In this document: positions 26,360-33,609 of the stretch, piece after piece
Layout: every line of letters starts with the position of its first letter
How positions within the stretch are numbered: position 1 is the stretch's first letter
Translations under genes and position numbers: made by a program
The notes under the pieces: generated by a model
What the model was told of the DNA's origin: nothing
Database searches by the model: none
The model's input: only the letters and a program-made list of their open reading frames with translations
Source: CADEFX01 sp046154585
GTDB lineage: Bacteria; Pseudomonadota; Alphaproteobacteria; Rhizobiales; Hyphomicrobiaceae
Length of the DNA: 64,000 bases
Direction: 5' to 3'
Assembly: GCA_046154585.1 (NCBI GenBank)
Contig: JBJXDX010000048.1
Location: 18,827 to 82,826, forward strand

Positions 26360-26667
26360 GAGTGTCGGTGAGCCGGGTGGCCGAGGGCGAGACGGCGTTC
26401 GGGAACCGGCAAGCGTCGCACGCGATCATCGTCGATGCTGTGTGGCGGCCGGGCGAGGACTTAGGTGACCGGGACACCGCCTGAACGAGGGAGTTCTTCG
26501 CCGCCCTCGGCCGCTTCAGCGAAGGGGTCTACGTCGACTTCCTCGGCGAGGACGAGGACCCCGGTCCGCGAGGCGTATGGCGACTCCGTCTACGACCGGC
26601 TGGTGGACGTGAAGACCACACACGACGCCGACAATGTCTTCCATCACAATCAGAACATCCGCCCCGG
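26360..26667 (+). pseudogene. Remnant of an FAD-binding (berberine-bridge type) oxidoreductase C-terminus
   Basis: Reading one frame gives VSRVAEGETAFGNRQ and AIIVDAVWRPGEDL, then an in-frame TGA at 26,482, then TREFFAALGRFSEGVYVDFLG. After a shift of one frame near 26,560 it continues EAYGDSVYDRLVDVKT and ADNVFHHNQNIRP. This sequence of motifs (RF..GVYVNFL, AYG..Y.RL..VK..YDP.N.F..NQNI.P) is the BBE C-terminal domain of FAD-linked oxidoreductases. The N-terminal FAD domain is missing. With a stop, a frameshift and a missing front, it cannot be functional. It joins directly to the duplicated exporter tail. Confidence 0.75.
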
Positions 26668-26815
26668 CACCGGCATGGCCAAGCTCGCCCAGGAGATCGA
26701 CCGCCAGGCCGCTATGCTTGGCTACATGAACGCCTTCATCCTCTACACCGCCATGTCCGTCATCGCCATTCCGCTGGTGTTGCTGCTGGGCGGGCGGCGG
26801 CGCGGCGGCGCCTAG
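26668..26815 (+). pseudogene. Orphan copy of the DHA2 exporter C-terminus
   Basis: Encodes GTGMAKLAQEIDRQAAML and the final membrane helix ILYTAMSVIAIPLVLLLGG, nearly identical to the last 48 residues of the exporter at 22,494-24,014. It is fused in frame to the end of the FAD-oxidoreductase remnant, and has no start of its own. It ends 10 bp from the convergent TauD gene stop. Confidence 0.85.
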
Positions 26816-26825
26816 CCCATCGGCA

Positions 26826-27671
26826 CTACACCACGCGCGTGCCGCAAATCTGCGTCCGCCGCATGATGCGCCGGAACGGCCCGGCGTCATGGATGGCCAG
26901 ATGCTTGCAAACCCGGTTGTCCCAGAACGCGATCGACCCGGTCTCCCAGCGGAAGCGGCAGGTGAACTCCGGCCGGTGGCCGTGATCGAGCAGGAAGTCG
27001 AGCAGCGGCTTGCTCTCGGCCTCGGTCATGCCTTCGAAACCGGTGGTGTAGGAGTGATTGACATAGAGCAGCTTGCGACCGGTCTCAGGATGCGTCGCCA
27101 CCACCGGGTGCGCACTGACGGTCTCGCGCCAGTCCGCATCCTCGCGCACCTTGGTCGAGCGCTGCGCGTTCATGGCCGCAGCCGGGCCGGCCACCTTGCG
27201 ATCCGAGTGCAGCGCCTTCAGGCCTCCAATCATTCCTTTCATGCCGTCCGATAGCGCCTCATAGGCCTGATACTGATTGGCAAACAGCGTGTCGCCGCCG
27301 TAGGGCGGCACCTCGATGGCGTAGAGGATGGCGCCCATGGGCGGCTCGGACACCATGGTCGTGTCGGCATGCCACTCCTCGCCCACGATCTTCTTGTCGC
27401 CCGGCTCACGCGTGATCTGGATCACTTCGGGATCGGCCTGCGTGCCCTTGTAGTTGGGATGGATGAACAGCTTGCCGAACCGGTGCGAGAACGCCTTGTG
27501 GCGCTCGGCGTCGAGCTTCTGGTTGCGGAAGAAGATCACACAGTGGTCGAGCAGCGCCTGGCGAATGTCCCCGATCGTGCGATCGTCGAGATCCCGGCTG
27601 ACGTCGACGCCATGAATCTCGGCGCCGATGCTGCCGGCGATCGGCCGGACCTCGATCTGGCTGTTGCGCAT
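26826..27671 (-). CDS. TauD/TfdA-family Fe(II)/2-oxoglutarate dioxygenase
   Basis: A 281-residue enzyme: N-terminal GSIGAEIHGVDVSRDLDD, the metal pair in EEWHADTTM (HxD, near residue 110), substrate loop VPPYGGDTLFANQYQAY, and a C-terminal segment NRVCKHLAIHDAGPFRRIMRR that supplies the distal His and the 2-oxoglutarate-binding Arg. Family members hydroxylate taurine, 2,4-D, alkylsulfates and similar small acids, often releasing a leaving group. It is the last of three minus-strand genes with the hydrolase and amidohydrolase upstream; a 196-bp gap precedes it. Confidence 0.9.
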   Translation of the reverse strand: MRNSQIEVRPIAGSIGAEIHGVDVSRDLDDRTIGDIRQALLDHCVIFFRNQKLDAERHKAFSHRFGKLFIHPNYKGTQADPEVIQITREPGDKKIVGEEWHADTTMVSEPPMGAILYAIEVPPYGGDTLFANQYQAYEALSDGMKGMIGGLKALHSDRKVAGPAAAMNAQRSTKVREDADWRETVSAHPVVATHPETGRKLLYVNHSYTTGFEGMTEAESKPLLDFLLDHGHRPEFTCRFRWETGSIAFWDNRVCKHLAIHDAGPFRRIMRRTQICGTRVV

Positions 27672-27848
27672 GAGTTTCCTCCGGGCGCCGTTCGTTGTCG
27701 TTGTCGCCTGCCGCGCGGCGTCGCGGCTGCAGCGCTGATCCAAAGGCTATGGCGTGTCGCCGGTGGGTGCAACAATGGTCATTTGCGGGTTCGCCGCCCG
27801 GCACAACCCCGTCGGGACCTTTAGCGCCGCGCGATCCTCATTCCTGTC

Positions 27849-27868
27849 ATGGCCACGAAGGTGGCCAT
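27849..27868. repeat. ATGGCCAC-GAAG-GTGGCCAT hairpin unit
   Basis: A perfect 8-bp stem with a GAAG loop covering the last base of the hydrolase stop codon. The same type of unit recurs twice, in inverted orientation, at 33,333-33,352 and 33,426-33,445. It may end the hydrolase transcript, though no T-run follows. Confidence 0.6.
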
Positions 27869-28746
27869 CAAACGAAGAAGCGCCGGAACCAGGCCAGCGT
27901 CTCGTTTGGCCTGTGCTCGTTGACGTAGTGGCCGGAATCAAGCCCTTCGCCGACAATATCCGTGGCGAATTTCCGCCAGATTCCGATCACGTCGGTGAAT
28001 ACGCCCTCCGTGTGGCTCTTGGCTCCCCACAACAGCAGGACGGGACAGGCGATCATGAGGCCACGGTCGCGGGAGGCACGGTCGAGCTCCAGGTCGACGG
28101 TCGCTGTCGCCCGGTAGTCGGCGCATGAACCTTTGATCGTCTTGGCATTGAAGCAGCGGACATATTCCGCAAGCGCTTCGGGGTCGAAGATCGACATCCC
28201 GATGCCCTTCTTGGAGATCTTTTTCTCCATGAAGACCTCGGGTGGAATGGCACCCATCATCAATTCGGGCAGGCCGTTGTCGAGCGGCATCAGCGCCCAG
28301 TGCCAGGAGTCGAGCGCCCACTTCCTCGACGTGTTCTCCCAGATATGCAGCGTCGGCAGAATGTCCAGGAGAGCGACCTTGCGCACTTTCTCCGGATGAT
28401 CGAGCGCCATGCGATGCGCGACCCTGGCGCCGCGGTCATGACCGGCGACGAAGAACCGCTCATACCCGAGCCGGCGCATGACCTCGACCTGATCTTGCGC
28501 CATGGCGCGGAACGAGTAGTTGGAGCACGTCGCGTCCGGCTCCGGCGCGGAGCTGTCTCCATAGCCGCGCAAATCCGTCGCCACGACGTGGTAGTCCCGC
28601 GCCAGCTCGTTGGCGATCTTGCCCCAGCTCGCATGCGTCATTGGATTGCCGTGCAGCAGCAGGAGCGGTGGCCCGGACCCGCCATGGCGCAGATGAATGC
28701 GGGCCTCGCCTGCCTCGATGTCGGTCCTCGTGAAGCCTTCGAACAT
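27868..28746 (-). CDS. Alpha/beta hydrolase, fluoroacetate dehalogenase-like
   Basis: A 292-residue hydrolase. The nucleophile elbow is GHDRGAR with Asp104; Arg105 and Arg108 follow. The acid Asp128 is in LLDILPT, the base His273 in DSGHYVNEHRP, and HGNP near residue 32 forms the oxyanion site. His149-Trp150 (DSWHWALM) and Tyr211 (CADYRA) match the halide/fluoride-stabilising residues described for Rhodopseudomonas palustris RPA1163 (His155, Trp156, Tyr219). The cap tryptophan equivalent to Trp185 seems replaced by Ser178. The comparison is from memory of that enzyme, not an alignment search. An epoxide hydrolase role is the main alternative. It lies between the amidohydrolase and TauD genes. 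Confidence 0.85.
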   Translation of the reverse strand: MFEGFTRTDIEAGEARIHLRHGGSGPPLLLLHGNPMTHASWGKIANELARDYHVVATDLRGYGDSSAPEPDATCSNYSFRAMAQDQVEVMRRLGYERFFVAGHDRGARVAHRMALDHPEKVRKVALLDILPTLHIWENTSRKWALDSWHWALMPLDNGLPELMMGAIPPEVFMEKKISKKGIGMSIFDPEALAEYVRCFNAKTIKGSCADYRATATVDLELDRASRDRGLMIACPVLLLWGAKSHTEGVFTDVIGIWRKFATDIVGEGLDSGHYVNEHRPNETLAWFRRFFV

Positions 28747-28823
28747 CTGCTCATCCTCACTCGCGGCTCAGCGCCTCGGGGGGCGGATGCCGCCACCCGA
28801 CGTTTGGGCTGAGACAGGTGAAC

Positions 28824-29669
28824 CTAGCTTGTCCTCCGCGGCGACCAGCCATAGGCCTTGGCGCACGCACCGCCCATCAGCATCGCCCGCTCGCTGTCGC
28901 TCAGGCGGTCGGTCATGAGGAAGGGCTGGACGGCCTGCTCGTAGTTGACGACCGCGAAGGCACGAGTCCAGTCCGTGCCCCACAGGCAACGGTCGAAACC
29001 CCAGGCATCGAACACGCGTGCGAGCGGGTCCCAGATATCCGCAAACGGATACGGCTCCTGCGACAGCGTGCAGGCACCGCTGACCTTGATCACCGCGTTC
29101 GGCCGCTTGGCGAGCTCCAGCGCCTTCGGCAGGTCGGCCCAGGGCTGCGGCGGCGCGGGCGGCACACGCGGCTGCATGATGGCCAGATGGTCGATGATGA
29201 ACCGCGTGTCGGGGTGGCGGTCGATCAGCGCCATGCCCGCGTCCACGTTGCCCCAGCACAGCATGTTGACCGGAAAGTCGTGGCGAACGGCCGCGCGCAT
29301 GATGCGATCGAGACCCGGGTCGTTCGGGTCGCGTTTCGCCTCCTTCGTCATCATGATGCGAATGCCGACGGTGCCCGGCGTCTTCTTCCAGTCGGCGATG
29401 ACATCGGCGACGGCCGGATCGTCCGGGTTGACCGGCTTGACGAGCGCGAGCCGGCCTGGATGGGCCTGCTGCGCTTCGATCGCATAGCTGGCGTCGTACT
29501 GATACAGGGAAAAGGCGGAGATGAAGATGGCGCCGTCCACGCCGACCTTGTCCATCGCCGCCACCATCTCGTCACCGGTTACGTGGTCGGGCCAGTTCGG
29601 CACACTGTGCCAGGGCCGCTTGGGCGTGTTCGCCTCATAGGCATGGACCTGGGAATCGATGATCGGCAT
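28824..29669 (-). CDS. Amidohydrolase family (LigI/PDC-hydrolase type) protein
   Basis: A 281-residue TIM-barrel hydrolase: the N-terminal strand motif MPIIDSQVHAYE, then VGVDGAIFIS, GTVGIRIMM, a mid-chain FIIDHLAIMQ (His ligand) and C-terminal CLWGTDWTRAF (Asp ligand). Relatives open lactones (LigI) or decarboxylate aromatic acids. It is the promoter-proximal gene of the minus-strand trio, with TauD and the hydrolase downstream; the three could act on one halogenated or aromatic acid. That pathway is inferred from neighbourhood only. Confidence 0.88.
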   Translation of the reverse strand: MPIIDSQVHAYEANTPKRPWHSVPNWPDHVTGDEMVAAMDKVGVDGAIFISAFSLYQYDASYAIEAQQAHPGRLALVKPVNPDDPAVADVIADWKKTPGTVGIRIMMTKEAKRDPNDPGLDRIMRAAVRHDFPVNMLCWGNVDAGMALIDRHPDTRFIIDHLAIMQPRVPPAPPQPWADLPKALELAKRPNAVIKVSGACTLSQEPYPFADIWDPLARVFDAWGFDRCLWGTDWTRAFAVVNYEQAVQPFLMTDRLSDSERAMLMGGACAKAYGWSPRRTS

Positions 29670-29866
29670 CGGCGAGGCTCCTTTACGCTCAGAATGTTCG
29701 CGTATCGCAACAGGTCGCGCCCCGCCTGTCGAGAGCTTTGAACCCGGACCGGCCGGGAACGCGGCCGGCCCCGCCATGCATCGGGACCGCTGCCGTTAAT
29801 TTGGGTTCACGCCCTGGAGCAACTCCGCTAAGCACCATGCTCCGCCTTTTGCCATGAGCGCGCCCT

Positions 29867-30652
29867 ATGAAAATCGCTACGTGGAACATCAACGGCGTCC
29901 GCGCCCGTATCGACAGCCTCACCGCCTGGCTCAAGGAGAGCCAGCCCGACGTCGTCTGCCTGCAGGAAATCAAGACGGTGGACGAGGGCTTTCCGACCGG
30001 AGCGCTGTCCGACCTCGGCTACAGCGCCGCCGTCTTCGGCCAGAAGGGTTTCAACGGCGTCGCCCTGCTCTCGAAATATCCGATGGAGGACGTGCGCCGC
30101 GGATTGCCCGAGGACCCCGATCCCAACCAGTCGCGCTATATCGAGGCTGTCATTTCGGTGCCAGGCTCGGCGCTGCGCGTCGCCTCCATCTACCTGCCGA
30201 ACGGCAACCCCGTCACGACGGAAAAATTCTCCTACAAGCTCGCCTGGATGCAGCGGCTCGAAACGCACGCCCGCGATCTGCTCGCCCAGGAGGAAGTCCT
30301 GATCCTCGCCGGCGACTACAACGTCATCCCCGAGCCCGTCGACGCGAAGCGGCCGCAGGCGTGGGTCAACGACGCGCTGTTTCAGCCGGAGTCACGCGCC
30401 GCGCTTCGCCGCCTGCAGGCACTCGGCCTCACCGACGGTCTGCGCGCCTGCGAGCCCGGCCCCGGCATCTACACGTTCTGGGATTACCAGGCCGGTGCCT
30501 GGCAGAAGGACGACGGCATCCGCATCGACCACCTGCTGCTGTCGCCGCAAGCTGCAGACCGCCTGCGCAGCGCCAAGGTCGACCGCTTCACCCGCGCCTG
30601 GGAAAAACCCTCCGACCACGTCCCCGTCTGGGGCGAGTTCGATCTCGGCTGA
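29867..30652 (+). CDS. xth: Exodeoxyribonuclease III
   Basis: A 261-residue AP endonuclease/3'-exonuclease of base-excision repair. It shows MKIATWNINGVRAR (Asn), CLQEIKT (Glu metal ligand near residue 34), GDYNVIPEP (Asp/Asn pair), RIDHLLLS and the final WEKPSDHVPVWGEF (catalytic Asp-His). The start ATG at 29867 is the normal XthA N-terminus. It is convergent with the ExoR-like gene, 8 bp apart. Confidence 0.96.
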   Translation: MKIATWNINGVRARIDSLTAWLKESQPDVVCLQEIKTVDEGFPTGALSDLGYSAAVFGQKGFNGVALLSKYPMEDVRRGLPEDPDPNQSRYIEAVISVPGSALRVASIYLPNGNPVTTEKFSYKLAWMQRLETHARDLLAQEEVLILAGDYNVIPEPVDAKRPQAWVNDALFQPESRAALRRLQALGLTDGLRACEPGPGIYTFWDYQAGAWQKDDGIRIDHLLLSPQAADRLRSAKVDRFTRAWEKPSDHVPVWGEFDLG

Positions 30653-30660
30653 CGCGACAG

Positions 30661-31815
30661 CTATCGCCGACCGGCGCCGATCTCGCGGATGCCCGAGGCC
30701 GCGCCGCCGTGCAGCGCCTTCGTATCGGGCACGGCCGCCGCCGGCGTGCGCTGTTGATCCACGCTGCCGTTCGTCTTACGGCCTTCGCGCGAGACATCAG
30801 GCAATGGCAGCGCCTCGCCGCTGCCGCAGGTGCGTGCGGCAATCCCGAGGCCCAGATGATCGCCCTGGTCAGCGCCCGCGCGCGGTGAATACAGCCGCTT
30901 CCACACCGCCACCAGTCCATCGGCATCCTGCCGGATGCCCGACGAGGCGCCGCAAAAGATGTTCTGATAGATGTCCTCGATCCAGATGCGATCGCGTTCC
31001 GGCGCGTTGGCCACCGCGACCTTGATCAGCGCCAGCGCCCGCTTCTCGTCCTTCGGCATATCCTTGCCGCGCCACAGCAGATCGGCCAGAAACGCCTGCG
31101 CGCCCGCATGACCTTCCTGCGTCAGCGTCGACAGCCAGTGGAACGCTAGCCGCTGATCCTGCGCCACGCCCTCGCCCTTCAAGTGCATCTTGGCGAGTTC
31201 GAACTGCGCATCGGAGTCGCGGAAGAACGTCGCCGCGTCGCGGAAGAATTTTGCTGCGCGCTCGGCATTGGGGACGAGCCCGATCTCCGGCAGACCGCGG
31301 CGCGTGTAGCCCGCTACCGCCGTCAACGCCTTGCCGACATACGACGCGCGCTGGTCGTCGTCGGGATCGGCGTTGGCGTTCTCGTCGACGATGCCCACGA
31401 ACAGCTTGTAAGCCTTGCCGTGGTCGGTGTAGGCGCTGTTGTTGTCCGAATAGAGTTGGGCCAGATAGTACTGGCCGAAAAATTCACCGGTATCGGCGGC
31501 AACCTTCAGCGCCGGCTCTGCGAGCTGGTAGTGCCCGGCCTTATAGGCGCCGATGCCCTGCTCGAGCGCGGCCGACGGCGAGGCAAACGTCACGCTGCCG
31601 GCCACCGCCGGTGCCGCCCAGCTGAAGGCAAGTGTCAGGAGCAGCGCCAAGGCGCCGAGCGAACCAAGCACTCGCTTGGCAAGCAACGTCCGCGTTGCCG
31701 CCAGCAGCGTGGCGCGGCGCCTGTCGAAAATCTCGCCGGTTTTGTCATCCCGGTTCTCGACCACCTTGAGGCAGTCGGATACGCGCGCCGGGCCGCCGAA
31801 CTGCAGCGTCTTCAT
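30661..31815 (-). CDS. ExoR-like periplasmic Sel1-repeat protein
   Basis: A 384-residue reading with a signal-peptide-like helix (RVLGSLGALALLLTLAFSWAAPAVAG, about residues 48-73) followed by Sel1/TPR-like repeats: GIGAYKAGHYQLAEPAL, YYLAQLYSDN, DAQFELAKMHLKGEGVAQD and GHAGAQAFLADLLW. The blocks KAYKLF..IV, Y.RRGLP and LKGEG...HAGAQA parallel rhizobial ExoR, a periplasmic inhibitor of the ExoS-ChvI sensor that controls exopolysaccharide and motility. Location next to xth fits. The start is unsure: a TTG at 31,686 would place the signal peptide at the very N-terminus, and the frame is open up to 32,064. Assignment by pattern, not search. Confidence 0.75.
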   Translation of the reverse strand: MKTLQFGGPARVSDCLKVVENRDDKTGEIFDRRRATLLAATRTLLAKRVLGSLGALALLLTLAFSWAAPAVAGSVTFASPSAALEQGIGAYKAGHYQLAEPALKVAADTGEFFGQYYLAQLYSDNNSAYTDHGKAYKLFVGIVDENANADPDDDQRASYVGKALTAVAGYTRRGLPEIGLVPNAERAAKFFRDAATFFRDSDAQFELAKMHLKGEGVAQDQRLAFHWLSTLTQEGHAGAQAFLADLLWRGKDMPKDEKRALALIKVAVANAPERDRIWIEDIYQNIFCGASSGIRQDADGLVAVWKRLYSPRAGADQGDHLGLGIAARTCGSGEALPLPDVSREGRKTNGSVDQQRTPAAAVPDTKALHGGAASGIREIGAGRR

Positions 31816-32616
31816 TCCCGCAACTTTCACGATGGCACCTTCGCGTGCCAGCGAACGCATGACATCAGCCACCCCGCCACTAGCTGATATGGCCTTTGAA
31901 ACCGATAAGACAACCTTTTGATTCTCGCTGAACTTCACGTTTTCGAGATTCGAGCGGCGCGGCGCGCGCGTCAGCCCTTCCGCTCTATGCCGGCCGGACC
32001 ATTTCGGCGTATCGAACACTCTCGCGTCCATGGCTCTCACACGTTCCCCGACTCGCGCCCGCACGTGCGTCGCCGTAAGGCGAAGCCATACGTTGCCGCC
32101 GCGCCACTGAAACGTGGCGCAACTGCGTGCCTCAACGGCGCAGCTGTTGCTTGAACTCCACGTGTTCCCGCATGAGGAGCTCTAACCCGCATCTTCTGAC
32201 CCATCAGTGATCGCGCTTTATGGCTCAAAAGAGGCACACCGACCCAATTTGCGTGGCTCCCGAGCCACAGATAAGAGTTTCCTGCTTCGATGCGCCGGCG
32301 GCCGTGCCGTGCTGCCGGCAGCCCTGAAGTTCGCGCCAGAATAGGAAGATGGCAGACAGCCGCGCGAGCACTTCGTCGCGAAATGGCAAACGTGGCACTC
32401 GCCGAGACTGACAACCGATCGGGACGCGACACCATCACCACAAGAACCTTGATTGCCGTTGGCATTGGAGTATTTGGTTAATCGGCCAACCCGGCATCGC
32501 GTGGGCTCAACTAGGGCATTTCAGCGGCGTCGCGTGTTGATTGTTGGTGCGTGTCTTTACGGTGACACGAGGCGGCCCCATTCGCGTGACAGAACCTGCG
32601 CAAGCGGGGCCCAGCA
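31816..32616. other. Region upstream of the ExoR-like gene without a supported gene
   Basis: Part of this (to 32,064) is an open extension of the ExoR-like frame that I consider leader. The rest has only short frames in several phases, none with recognisable motifs. It must hold the promoter of the ExoR-like gene and that of the DUF2939 gene, which are divergent. Confidence 0.4.
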
Positions 32617-33267
32617 ATGAAGGCGGGAAAGATGCGCAGGATCACGGTGCTGACGGGTGCAGCCATCGGAGCGGTGATCTATCTCGGATCGCCGATGCTC
32701 GCCGCCTGGGAAGTGCGGCAGGCCATCCGCGCATCCGACAAGGCGACGCTCGAACGCCGCGTCGACTGGACCTCCGTGCGCGCCACCCTCAACCGCTCGC
32801 TCGGGCCGGCCCAGGAAGTCCTCACGGAAATCTCTGAGGCCGCCGGCGCGCCCAAGCCGGGCCTGTGGAGCCGCATCATCAAGGCCACCGTGCCGATGCT
32901 CTCCGGCACCGCCATCGATTACTACGTGACGCCCGAGGGCGTGCCGCAGCTCTACGCCTGGCGCGAGACCTGGCGCCAGAAGGTGCGTCCCGCCATCGGT
33001 CTTGCCGAGCCGCGCATGGCGCTCGCCGGCACGCCGCTGGAGAACACCAGCCTCGACAAGATCCTCTCGCTCCTGAAACGCGTGGATCGCGCCGCCTTCA
33101 CCGGCCCCACGCGCCTGGAGCTGGAAGTGCGCGACCGTTATGCCGAGCACCGCAGCTACCGCGCCGTCATGGAGCTCAAAGGCATGACGTGGATGCTGAC
33201 TGAGGTGGAGGTGCTGTCCGTCGCGCCGCCCAAGCCCACGACGCAGCCCGTCGCCCAGGCGAGCTAG
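32617..33267 (+). CDS. DUF2939 domain-containing protein
   Basis: A 216-residue protein with one N-terminal membrane or signal segment (residues 8-28) and then the DUF2939 pattern WEVRQAIRASDKATLERRVDW with RATLNRSL. The C-terminal half contains LSLLKRVDRAAFTGPTRLELEVRD and a repeated-strand end TWMLTEVEVL. Probably exported and anchored. No function is known for the family. It stands alone between divergent and convergent neighbours. Confidence 0.85.
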   Translation: MKAGKMRRITVLTGAAIGAVIYLGSPMLAAWEVRQAIRASDKATLERRVDWTSVRATLNRSLGPAQEVLTEISEAAGAPKPGLWSRIIKATVPMLSGTAIDYYVTPEGVPQLYAWRETWRQKVRPAIGLAEPRMALAGTPLENTSLDKILSLLKRVDRAAFTGPTRLELEVRDRYAEHRSYRAVMELKGMTWMLTEVEVLSVAPPKPTTQPVAQAS

Positions 33268-33609
33268 AGGCTTTCGCTCGGTCGGGCCGCGTCCCACACT
33301 TTGTGGAGGCGCAGCTCTCACCACACAACGTCATGGCCGCGAAGGTGGCCATCCACGACGGGTATCGTGGGCACGTCGACGCCTACCTTGGGACGCAGCC
33401 TACCGCACATTCCAAAGGCCCGTGGATGGCCGCCGAGGCGGCCATGACGTTTTTGGGAGGACGGCTGCGTAGACCCCGCCCCCGCCCCTGAAAGCCCACA
33501 GCCTTCCAACTGTCATCCCGGGCAAGCGCGGGCCGAGGCAACCGGCCAAGCGCGAGGTATCAGTTCCCGCGCGCGATCCGGGACCCAGGAATCCCACGCG
33601 GCAGCCGCG
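33268..33609. repeat. Repeat-rich intergenic region (two repeat families)
   Basis: No gene is seen. ATGGCC-type hairpins lie at 33,333-33,352 and, inverted, at 33,426-33,445, with flanking CATCCACGACG and GGCCCGTGGATGG that extend the mirror symmetry. A GTCATCC-type unit occupies 33,512-33,589 (GTCATCCCGGGCAAGCGCGG to CGCGATCCGGGACCCAG), right after the valS stop. The last is a single, unpaired version of the unit that flanks the GIY-YIG gene. Confidence 0.75.

Noticed and set aside
32037..32465. Minus-strand frame of 142 codons upstream of the ExoR-like gene
   Set aside because: No family resemblance, no ribosome-binding site worth noting, and it overlaps the likely leader.
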